Shown: positions 1-5,997 of the stretch, piece by piece | How positions within the stretch are numbered: the stretch's first letter is position 1 | How the letters are laid out: each line of letters starts with the position of its first letter | Assembly: GCA_963661325.1 (NCBI GenBank) | Contig: CAVLBP010000087.1 | Coordinates: 1-10,194, forward strand | From: Pararoseburia sp963661325 | Lineage (GTDB): Bacteria > Bacillota > Clostridia > Lachnospirales > Lachnospiraceae | DNA length: 10,194 nucleotides | Direction of reading: 5' to 3' | Notes under the pieces: generated by a model | The model's input: the letters and a program-made list of their open reading frames with translations, nothing else | What the model was told of the DNA's origin: nothing | Database searches by the model: none | Program-made: the position numbers and the translations under genes

Positions 1-34
1 CTCTTTTTCATACATACATCTCATATGCTGATAG

Positions 35-118
35 TGCCGGCGGTGGGACTTGAACCCACACGAAGTTGCCCCCGCAAGATTTTGAGTCTTGTGCGTCTGC
101 CAATTCCGCCACACCGGC
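35..118 (-). tRNA. tRNA-Leu (anticodon CAA)
   Basis: Read on the minus strand this folds as a class II (long variable arm) tRNA of 84 nt. The acceptor stem pairs GCCGGTG with CGCCGGC, with discriminator A at position 35. The T arm is GTGGG-TTCAAGT-CCCAC. The anticodon stem is CAAGA/TCTTG with loop CTCAAAA, giving anticodon CAA (plus-strand 82-84), which reads leucine codon UUG. The D arm contains the expected leucine-type AATTGGCAGAC. The 3' CCA is not encoded: CTATC follows the discriminator, so CCA must be added after transcription. The identification rests on visible pairing and is firm. Confidence 0.96.
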
Positions 119-119
119 T

Positions 120-149
120 CGTTGATACTATGGCTATGCGCCATCAACG
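120..149 (-). other. Inverted repeat in the tRNA 5' leader
   Basis: Arms CGTTGAT (120-126) and ATCAACG (143-149) are perfect inverted repeats. Inside them TGGC (131-134) can pair with GCCA (140-143), leaving a one-sided bulge. The predicted transcription start coincides with the outer edge of the repeat, so the pre-tRNA leader would be almost entirely this hairpin, directly before the RNase P cut site. The repeat is visible; a function is inference. Confidence 0.5.
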
Positions 150-155
150 AATAAT

Positions 156-184
156 AGTTTATATCATCATCCTAAAAATGTCAA
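156..184 (-). promoter_or_regulatory. Promoter of the tRNA-Leu gene
   Basis: On the minus strand a perfect -35 TTGACA (179-184) is followed after 17 bp by TAAACT (156-161). The overlapping TATAAA (158-163) gives a 15-bp spacer and is the alternative -10. The start of transcription would fall near 149, about 30 nt before the mature tRNA 5' end. It lies between the decarboxylase stop codon and the tRNA, so the tRNA need not depend on readthrough. Confidence 0.6.
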
Positions 185-211
185 TCTCTTTTTTCATGTT
201 TTTCAGACTTT

Positions 212-1480
212 TTATACAAGTCCCTTGATAATATCAAAGCAGTCAAAGGTTGCAAAATAGTCCTTGGCTGTCTCCGCACGACGGATCAACTGGTAAGAGC
301 CATCCTCTTTCAAAAGCACCTCAGCAGACTTCAACTTGCCATTGTAATTGTAACCCATAGCAAAGCCATGTGCCCCGGTATCATGGATAAAGAGATAATC
401 TCCCATGTCGATCTGCGGCAGCATACGGTCAACCGCAAACTTATCGTTATTCTCACACAAAGAACCGGTCACATCATACTTGTGGTCACACGGTGCATCT
501 TCCTTGCCTAGAACCGTGATGTGATGATAGGCTCCATACATTGCCGGACGCATCAGATTGACGGCACAGGCATCCACACCGATATACTCCTTGTAGGTGT
601 GCTTCTCATGGATCGCCTTTGTCACCAGTGCACCGTAAGGTCCCATCATAAATCTTCCCATCTCTGTATAAATAGCAACATCGGAAAGTCCAGCCGGCAC
701 TAAGATCTCATCATAAACCTCATGCACGCCCTGCCCGATCACGCGGATATCATTCGGTGTCTGATCCGGTCTATAGGCAATACCCACGCCACCGGAAAGA
801 TTGATAAAGGAAATCTCAATACCGGTCTTTTCCTTCAACTCGACTACAAGTTCAAACAAAGTCTTTGCCAGAGCCGGGTAATAATCATTTGTCACTGTAT
901 TGCTTACCAAAAAGGCATGCAGTCCAAAACGCTTTGCCCCTTTGTCGCGCAGGATCTGATATCCCTCAAAAAGCTGCTCTTTTGTCATACCATACTTGGC
1001 ATCCCCCGGATTATCCATAATCCCATTGGAAATCTCATAGACACCGCCCGGATTGTAACGCAGGCTGATCGTCTCCGGGATATGACCGATGGTATCCTCC
1101 AAAAACTGGATATGGGTAAAATCATCCAGATTGATGGTCGCACCGATCTCATCGGCATAGGCAAACTCCTCTGCCGGTGTATCATTTGAAGAAAACATGA
1201 TCTCTTCCCCGGAAAAGCCCAATTCTTTGCTGAGCATGAGTTCTGTCATAGAAGAACAGTCTGTCCCACATCCATACTCCTGCAAGATCTTGATCAAAAA
1301 AGGATTCGGATTGGCTTTCACTGCAAAATATTCGCGAAATCCCGGATTCCATGCAAAAGCCTCTTTCACTGCCTGTGCATTGGCACGCAGTCCCTTTTCA
1401 TCATACAAATGAAACGGGGTCGGAATACTCTTCGCGATCTCTTCTACTTTTTCTTTTGTTACAAAAGGTGTTTTAGCCAT
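212..1480 (-). CDS. lysA: Diaminopimelate decarboxylase-like PLP enzyme (divergent clade)
   Basis: This is a fold-type III PLP-dependent decarboxylase of the Orn/DAP/Arg family. The expected role is meso-diaminopimelate to L-lysine plus CO2, the last step of lysine synthesis, in the cytoplasm. The 422-aa length is normal. Visible motifs are the PLP lysine in FAVKANPNP (K55), the Gly-rich phosphate loop SGGVGIAYRP (229-238), EMGR (273-276) in place of EPGR, RPAMYGAYH (311-319), the active-site Cys motif LCENND (341-346) and GAHGFAMGYNYNG (369-381). The family's HxGS motif reads AFLVSN (189-194), so the usual PLP-stacking His appears to be Phe190. The longest ORF begins at 1495, but that ATG lies just upstream of the AAGGAG, so Met at 1480, six bases downstream of AAGGAG, is preferred. 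The gene has its own promoter 107 bases below the permease. D-amino acid or other basic amino acid decarboxylase activity remains possible. Confidence 0.85.
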   Translation of the reverse strand: MAKTPFVTKEKVEEIAKSIPTPFHLYDEKGLRANAQAVKEAFAWNPGFREYFAVKANPNPFLIKILQEYGCGTDCSSMTELMLSKELGFSGEEIMFSSNDTPAEEFAYADEIGATINLDDFTHIQFLEDTIGHIPETISLRYNPGGVYEISNGIMDNPGDAKYGMTKEQLFEGYQILRDKGAKRFGLHAFLVSNTVTNDYYPALAKTLFELVVELKEKTGIEISFINLSGGVGIAYRPDQTPNDIRVIGQGVHEVYDEILVPAGLSDVAIYTEMGRFMMGPYGALVTKAIHEKHTYKEYIGVDACAVNLMRPAMYGAYHHITVLGKEDAPCDHKYDVTGSLCENNDKFAVDRMLPQIDMGDYLFIHDTGAHGFAMGYNYNGKLKSAEVLLKEDGSYQLIRRAETAKDYFATFDCFDIIKGLV

Positions 1481-1486
1481 GTCGAT

Positions 1487-1492
1487 CTCCTT
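1487..1492 (-). promoter_or_regulatory. Ribosome binding site that fixes the decarboxylase start
   Basis: AAGGAG on the minus strand lies 6 nt before the ATG at 1480. The upstream in-frame ATG at 1495 abuts this site on its 5' side and has no AG-rich motif of its own at proper distance, so the protein should start MAKTPF. Confidence 0.8.
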
Positions 1493-1531
1493 CATCTATT
1501 CTGTATAAATATGCATTTTTTGTCCGAGAAA

Positions 1532-1560
1532 ATAATAGCATGAATTCCGGGCAGTGTCAA
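1532..1560 (-). promoter_or_regulatory. Strong promoter of the decarboxylase gene
   Basis: On the minus strand a perfect -35 TTGACA (1555-1560) is followed by a 17-bp spacer ending in TGC and the -10 TATTAT (1532-1537). That is an extended -10 with consensus spacing. Transcription should start near 1525, giving a leader of about 45 nt, too short for a lysine riboswitch. None is visible. Confidence 0.8.
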
Positions 1561-1587
1561 AATTATTTACAAATCTGATGCCGGATT

Positions 1588-2748
1588 TTAGTACACTTTT
1601 GCCAATGCTCCAATGGTCGCAAAGAGTGTGCTGACTACAACCAGGATCTGGAACGGCAAAGTCCCCCAGACGCCGCAGATCGGCGCATTCTTTTCCCTTC
1701 TTCTGGAACGGTTGTAGGAAATGATGATACCAACACCTGTTAGTACCTGTACCACACTTGCCAGGCGGGTAAAGCCTACAAAACTGGATACGCCCACCAG
1801 TGCGATCAATAGACACGGCAGGCTGGATACCAGCCAGGAGGTCTTGACATTCCACTTGGTCTGCTCATGCACGATGTCACGCAGGTTCAAGGTATTTGCC
1901 CAGAAAGACGTAGACAAAGCCAAAAGGGAGAAGATATAACCGATGATGCTGACCCAGCCGCCCAGATGCGCAGACAGGTCTACCAGTGCTCCGTTTTCCG
2001 AAATACCTGATCCAGCCCCCAGCAATGTCATAAAGGTGATCAAAAGGATCAAGCCCGTATTGATACCTGTACCTGCTGCAATGGCTCCACGGATCCGTTT
2101 GATATCGCCCTGCAATCCCTTGACCACCTGCGGCACTGACATAACGGCGGACAGGGAGAAAGAGATCATACTGTAAAGTGCGACCAGATTGGTCGTTGCG
2201 ATAAACTTGGTCGGCAGAGGGCTGATCTCGGAAACCAGCGTTGCCACGAACAAAATGCCGATAACCGCCACCATAGAACCGACGGAGATTTTTTCACAGA
2301 TGCCGACCAGTTTCATGCCAAAGTAGATCACACTGGCAGCCAGTATGTAATAGAGGATCATGCCCGCCCAGTTCGGCAGACCAAACCATGCATGAAATAC
2401 GGCTGCTGCACCTGCAATAAAGCCACTGACATTGAGGACAACGGACAATCCCAAAAGTCCGAATGCCACCCAGGTAGCAAATTTCTTAAACCGTCCCACA
2501 AACAGTTCATTTTCAAAACATTTGATGAATTGCGCACCCCCGTTATTATAGGAAAGTTCTGCGATCATATAATGCATGATCAGATTGATCAGATACGCCA
2601 CAGCAACGATCCAAAGCATATCCTTCCAATCATTTCTGGACGCCAAAAAAGGAACCGACAATATGCCGGATCCCACGCCATGTCCGACGATGATACTGGT
2701 CGCCTCAAAAAAGGTCAGTCTCGCCTCTGTCTTAATTTCTTTTGTCAT
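1588..2748 (-). CDS. Amino acid permease (HAAAP / APC-superfamily type)
   Basis: This 386-aa integral membrane protein has about eleven hydrophobic segments. The first carries GHGVGSGILSVPFLAS (22-37), the glycine-rich unwound helix 1 typical of Na+- or H+-coupled amino acid transporters related to the aromatic/serine permease (HAAAP) group. Further hydrophobic blocks lie near 44-63, 91-115, 127-145, 156-172, 187-206, 226-246, 263-284, 305-322, 328-345 and 363-384. Basic segments such as YNRSRRREK (345-353) suit cytoplasmic loops. The substrate cannot be read from sequence. The downstream lysine-pathway decarboxylase hints at an amino acid or polyamine link, but each gene has its own promoter. 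The ATG at 2748 follows a GAGGTG site. There is no clear terminator after the stop codon, so some readthrough into the decarboxylase gene is possible. Confidence 0.8.
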   Translation of the reverse strand: MTKEIKTEARLTFFEATSIIVGHGVGSGILSVPFLASRNDWKDMLWIVAVAYLINLIMHYMIAELSYNNGGAQFIKCFENELFVGRFKKFATWVAFGLLGLSVVLNVSGFIAGAAAVFHAWFGLPNWAGMILYYILAASVIYFGMKLVGICEKISVGSMVAVIGILFVATLVSEISPLPTKFIATTNLVALYSMISFSLSAVMSVPQVVKGLQGDIKRIRGAIAAGTGINTGLILLITFMTLLGAGSGISENGALVDLSAHLGGWVSIIGYIFSLLALSTSFWANTLNLRDIVHEQTKWNVKTSWLVSSLPCLLIALVGVSSFVGFTRLASVVQVLTGVGIIISYNRSRRREKNAPICGVWGTLPFQILVVVSTLFATIGALAKVY

Positions 2749-2784
2749 AATACCCCACCTCTCATTTTGTACTTTTCTTTGTAC

Positions 2785-2813
2785 ATTATAGTAAAAAGAA
2801 TAACATCAGACAG
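2785..2813 (-). promoter_or_regulatory. Promoter of the permease gene
   Basis: A perfect -10 TATAAT (2785-2790, minus strand) lies 36 bases before the permease ATG. The -35 at 17 bp is CTGTCT (2808-2813), a poor match, which suggests activator help or weak basal use. The start would be near 2778. The repeat GTACAAA occurs twice across the start region, at 2778-2784 and 2766-2772. Confidence 0.55.
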
Positions 2814-2827
2814 GGGTATTTGCAACC

Positions 2828-3889
2828 TTAAAGTTCCACGCGAAATGTACTTCCGTTTCCGGGACTGCTCTCTACTGAGATCTTGGCATCCAGCAGTTCC
2901 ATAACACGTTTTACCATGGCAAGTCCCAAGCCGTTTCCGTTGGAAGCATGCGACGTATCCCCCTGATAAAACTTATCAAACATATGCCGGACAACCTCCT
3001 CGCTCATACCGCATCCGTTATCAGCGATCGTCACAACAGCACCGTCTGTTCCACGTTTTTTCATGCTGATAGAGATTTTCCCGCCCTTTGGAGTATATTT
3101 GATCGCATTATTCAAAAGATTATTCCAGACAATGGATAAAAGGCTTGCATCACTGGTGATAAAAACACTCTCATCCAAGTCAATCTCCACATCCAGATTT
3201 TTTTCATCAAAGGGCTCATCCAGGGCAATGATGCACTCTGCCAACTGCTGATCCAAGCAATAGCGGTCTTTTTCCACGATCGCCTGACTCTCCATCTTAT
3301 TGAGACGCAAAATATTTCCCACCAGATGTGACAGTCGTTCTGCGGACTCTGCGATCGTATGAACATATTCTGCGCGTTCTTCTTCCGATAAATTCTCGGT
3401 CTCTAACATCTGCGCGTAGTTTTGTATGATGGCGATCGGCGTCTTGATCTCATGGGAAACATTGGCGATAAAGTCGCTCTTTAAGGTCTCGTTGGTTGCC
3501 AGTTCCGCAACCATAGTGTTGAAATCTTCGATCAAAACTTCCATCTCATCATGCTTACCGTCACTTCTCTGTGGCAGTACGCGCACGGTAAAATCACCTC
3601 TTGCCACGCGCCTTGCAGCCCCTCGCAATTCCATGATCGGGCGCGAGAAAGTCATACGTTGATTGATCTTGGTACAAAGGATGGACACCACTGCCAAAAA
3701 GATGGTATTTAAGATCAGTGCCGTATATATGCCCCAGTTTCCCAGCCTTGCCAGCGTATCATTTTCATATAATTTAATACCCGCCACAACACAGATCGTC
3801 TGCACCACAAAGATCAAAAGAAACTCACGCCACACCGGTCTTGTAGCATTGATGCGGACATCCTTTGGCTCCTCATAACTAATCTTCAT
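2828..3889 (-). CDS. Sensor histidine kinase, intramembrane-sensing type
   Basis: This 353-aa membrane histidine kinase should autophosphorylate and pass phosphate to the regulator encoded just upstream. Domain order: short cytoplasmic N-terminus, TM1 about 23-40, an external loop of only about 12 residues, TM2 about 54-72, HAMP-like linker about 73-130, HisKA with SHEIKTP (His146 the phosphoacceptor), then the ATPase domain with N box NNLLNNAIKY (256-265), G1 DNGCGM (290-295), F box around F304-F307 and G2 GNGLGL (318-323). All catalytic boxes are intact. The tiny outside loop means it cannot bind a ligand in a folded extracellular domain, so it probably senses through the membrane or a partner. 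The start overlaps the regulator's end by 11 nt (AAGGCGGTG upstream as ribosome site), implying translational coupling. The signal is unknown. Confidence 0.93.
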   Translation of the reverse strand: MKISYEEPKDVRINATRPVWREFLLIFVVQTICVVAGIKLYENDTLARLGNWGIYTALILNTIFLAVVSILCTKINQRMTFSRPIMELRGAARRVARGDFTVRVLPQRSDGKHDEMEVLIEDFNTMVAELATNETLKSDFIANVSHEIKTPIAIIQNYAQMLETENLSEEERAEYVHTIAESAERLSHLVGNILRLNKMESQAIVEKDRYCLDQQLAECIIALDEPFDEKNLDVEIDLDESVFITSDASLLSIVWNNLLNNAIKYTPKGGKISISMKKRGTDGAVVTIADNGCGMSEEVVRHMFDKFYQGDTSHASNGNGLGLAMVKRVMELLDAKISVESSPGNGSTFRVEL

Positions 3890-4559
3890 TATGTATCACC
3901 GCCTTATAGCCAAGCCCCCGCACCGTCAAAATCTCCACTTCTTTCACACCGGAGATCTTATCACGCAGTTTGGTAATGGAAACATCCACGGTCCGTGGGT
4001 TGCTCTCACTGTCAAATCCCCAGAATTCGTCCATCAACTGCATTCTGGTAAAGGTCTTTTTCGGATAGGAAAGCATCTTAAAAAGGATCTGAAATTCCTT
4101 GACGGTCAAGGGCAGTTCCTCTCCCTCATAATAAGCCAGTGTCTCATCCTCATTTAAGACCAGATTGCCCGCCTGCAAGCGTTTTTCTGTCGCAATATCG
4201 GTTCTTCGCAAGAGTGCTTCGATACGCATGACCAGTTCCACCAGATCGATAGGCTTGACCATATAATCGTCAATACCGATATCATAGCCCTTTTTCTTGG
4301 AGGCGATGTCATCTTTTGCCGTCATGAAAAGGATGGGCATTTTGGCATCATAGGATCTTACCTCTTTGGCAAATTCATAGCCGTCCATTTCCGGCATCAT
4401 GATATCCGAAATGATGAGGTCGATCTTTACTTTTTCCATGATATCAAAGGCTTCGATGGGATTGCCTGCCCTTCTTACGTCATAGCCTTCCTCGGTCAGT
4501 TTTTTGCTGACGATGAAATTTAATTTTGTATCATCTTCTACAACAAGTATGGTAATCAT
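3879..4559 (-). CDS. OmpR/PhoB-family response regulator
   Basis: This 226-aa cytoplasmic transcription factor is phosphorylated by the adjacent kinase. The receiver domain (1-115) has acidic residues E8, D9 and D10, phosphoacceptor Asp52 in SDIMMPEMDG, Thr80 and Lys102 in VKP. The C-terminal winged helix (about 130-222) ends with the usual RTVDVSITKLRDK and TVRGLGYK motifs. The longest ORF starts at a GTG at 4574, but GAGGGAG at 4566-4572 lies six bases before the ATG at 4559. Starting there gives MITILVVEDD, the standard family N-terminus. The gene lies 14 nt after the two-helix membrane protein gene and overlaps the kinase gene by 11 nt, so the three form one transcription unit. The target genes cannot be read from sequence. 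Confidence 0.94.
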   Translation of the reverse strand: MITILVVEDDTKLNFIVSKKLTEEGYDVRRAGNPIEAFDIMEKVKIDLIISDIMMPEMDGYEFAKEVRSYDAKMPILFMTAKDDIASKKKGYDIGIDDYMVKPIDLVELVMRIEALLRRTDIATEKRLQAGNLVLNEDETLAYYEGEELPLTVKEFQILFKMLSYPKKTFTRMQLMDEFWGFDSESNPRTVDVSITKLRDKISGVKEVEILTVRGLGYKAVIHNED

Positions 4560-4565
4560 TCTTAT

Positions 4566-4572
4566 CTCCCTC
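4566..4572 (-). promoter_or_regulatory. Ribosome binding site that fixes the regulator start
   Basis: GAGGGAG on the minus strand lies 6 nt upstream of the ATG at 4559. It falls inside the longer GTG-started reading frame, which argues against the GTG at 4574 being the start. Confidence 0.75.
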
Positions 4573-4573
4573 A

Positions 4574-5077
4574 CTATTTTCGTATCTCATCTGCCTGTCG
4601 GCATGCCTCATAAACATCCTCATATAAATGTGCGATCTCGGTCGCATAATCATTTCTATGCCGATCCGACACGCGGTTATTGACCAAAAGTGCCAGAGCA
4701 CAGATGATAATACCAACCACCTCGGTAATGGTAAAAAATACCATATGTCGATAGGACAGGGCAATGATCGATGCAATGATAAAACCGGCGCCGACCAGCC
4801 CGGTCACGATACTCAGCATGGTGGCTGCAATGGTCTTTTTTCCTTCGTATTCCTCGATTGCGATCAGAGCATCTTCCATCTTGCGCTGCTCCACCATCAG
4901 TTTGCTGCGGTCTTTGATCTGACGCGGTCTTTGCATGTGCAAGGTCTGTCCGCTGCCACTTCTTTTGTCCTCTAAGACTTCCCAGCCAAATGCCTCATAA
5001 GATTCCCGGCAGACGCCTGCCAGTTTTTTATTTATCGTGACATTGACATATTCATACTTTTCAAAATCTTTTTCCAT
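4574..5077 (-). CDS. Two-helix membrane protein of unknown function, first gene of the two-component unit
   Basis: I cannot name this 167-aa protein. The N-terminal part (1-80) is charged and soluble, with YEYVNVTIN (8-16), a Y-EAFGWEV segment (27-34), and a basic, probably helical stretch (50-70). Two hydrophobic helices follow, about 84-107 and 112-133, separated by SYRHM. The short tail (134-167) is charged, with an HLYEDVYEACRQ helix. There is no signal peptide or enzyme motif. A hairpin topology with both ends in the cytoplasm is most likely. Its stop lies 14 nt before the regulator start, so it is co-transcribed with the kinase pair. It may be an accessory sensor or a modulator of the kinase, which lacks its own external domain; that is inference. 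The ribosome site is weak: AGCAGG is only 3 nt from the ATG and GAAGG about 12 nt away. Confidence 0.75.
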   Translation of the reverse strand: MEKDFEKYEYVNVTINKKLAGVCRESYEAFGWEVLEDKRSGSGQTLHMQRPRQIKDRSKLMVEQRKMEDALIAIEEYEGKKTIAATMLSIVTGLVGAGFIIASIIALSYRHMVFFTITEVVGIIICALALLVNNRVSDRHRNDYATEIAHLYEDVYEACRQADEIRK

Positions 5078-5147
5078 GAGCCTGCTTTGCCTTCTCTCCC
5101 CACTTTCTTCTTAGGATAAACCCGGATTGTTAAACTTATATTAAGAC

Positions 5148-5909
5148 CTAAGCGATCCCTAAGATCTCTTTTGCACGATGGATCTCCTCCGCTGTCGGCG
5201 GGTCGATCCCTTCCAGACCATAGGTAAGCCCCAGTTCCTTCCATTTAAAGACTCCAAGCGTATGATATGGCAGGATCTCCAATCGTTCGACCGTCTCTAA
5301 GGAACCCACAAAATCGCGAAGTGCCAAAAGATCCTTTTCGTCATCCGTAACCCCCGGCACCAAAACATGCCGGATCCACATTGCCTTGCCCCGGTCGGAT
5401 AAATATCTCGCCATCTCTAAAATGTTCGCATTATCCTGTCCTGTCAACTGCCTGTGCTTATCTGCATCCATTTCCTTGATATCCAGCATAAAAAGATCCG
5501 TCACTTCCAACAGTTTCTGGAATTTTGAGAAAAATGGTTCTTCTTTTGTAAAAGGATTGCCGGAGGTATCTAAACAGGTATGGATGCCTTCTTTTTTTGC
5601 CAGTGCAAAAAGTTGATAGACAAAATCAATCTGCAAAAGTGCCTCTCCCCCACTGACCGTGATACCGCCATTCTTTTTCCAGTATGCCTTATAACGCTTT
5701 GCCTTGGCAAGAACTTCCTCGGGGCTTTGCCAGTGGTCGCCGGGCTTGGGCTGATCCAGGCTGCCGCAGGGACTCGCCCAGGTGTCCGGATTGTGGCAGT
5801 ATTTGCACCGCATCTGACAGCCTTTCAAAAAGACGATATAGCGCACGCCCGGACCGTCTGCCGAGCCAAAACTTTCCACTGAATGAATATTTCCTAAGAC
5901 TTCCTCCAT
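5148..5909 (-). CDS. pflA: Pyruvate formate-lyase activating enzyme (radical SAM)
   Basis: This 253-aa cytoplasmic iron-sulfur enzyme uses S-adenosylmethionine to put the glycyl radical on PflB. Evidence: the radical SAM cluster motif CQMRCKYC (Cys31, Cys35, Cys38), the SAM-binding VSGGEALL segment (85-92), DTSG (114-117), LDIKEMD near 142-148, and the C-terminal ILPYHTLGVFKW block (about 213-224), typical of PflA. There is no extra ferredoxin-like cluster insert, so it is the short PflA form rather than a glycerol dehydratase or benzylsuccinate type activase. AAGGGG lies about 8 nt before the ATG. It lies 88 bases below pflB but beyond an intrinsic terminator, so it is expected at a lower level through readthrough or a weak promoter. 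A TATAAA just after the hairpin is a candidate -10 with a poor -35 (TTACCG). Confidence 0.96.
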   Translation of the reverse strand: MEEVLGNIHSVESFGSADGPGVRYIVFLKGCQMRCKYCHNPDTWASPCGSLDQPKPGDHWQSPEEVLAKAKRYKAYWKKNGGITVSGGEALLQIDFVYQLFALAKKEGIHTCLDTSGNPFTKEEPFFSKFQKLLEVTDLFMLDIKEMDADKHRQLTGQDNANILEMARYLSDRGKAMWIRHVLVPGVTDDEKDLLALRDFVGSLETVERLEILPYHTLGVFKWKELGLTYGLEGIDPPTAEEIHRAKEILGIA

Positions 5910-5937
5910 ATGTCTTTCCCCTTTTCCTTTTCTATTT

Positions 5938-5974
5938 TATAAAGAAAACCGCGAGATCGGTAAGATCCCGCGGT
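5938..5974 (-). terminator. Intrinsic terminator between pflB and pflA
   Basis: On the minus strand ACCGCGGGATC and GATCTCGCGGT pair over 11 positions (one G-T wobble) around a 5-nt loop TTACC. They are followed at once by a T-rich tract. The hairpin begins 23 bases after the pflB stop codon. It should end most pflB transcripts and leave pflA to readthrough or its own weak promoter. Confidence 0.9.
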
Positions 5975-5997
5975 CATTGTCCCTAGCCTATGATCTT

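Noticed and set aside
722..1189. Long plus-strand open frame of 155 codons opposite the decarboxylase gene
   Set aside because: It has no ribosome binding site, no recognisable domain, and lies fully antisense to a clear enzyme gene. It is a shadow of that gene's codon pattern.
1481..1531. Lysine riboswitch or T-box before the decarboxylase gene
   Set aside because: The leader is only about 45 nt, far too short for either element, and no conserved core is present.
1566..1583. AAATC/GATTT repeat after the permease as a terminator
   Set aside because: The stem is 5 bp and AT-rich with no following T run.
2392..2904. Plus-strand open frame of 170 codons opposite the permease start
   Set aside because: It is Cys/His/Lys-rich with no family pattern, covers the permease promoter and two genes' ends, and has no start signal.
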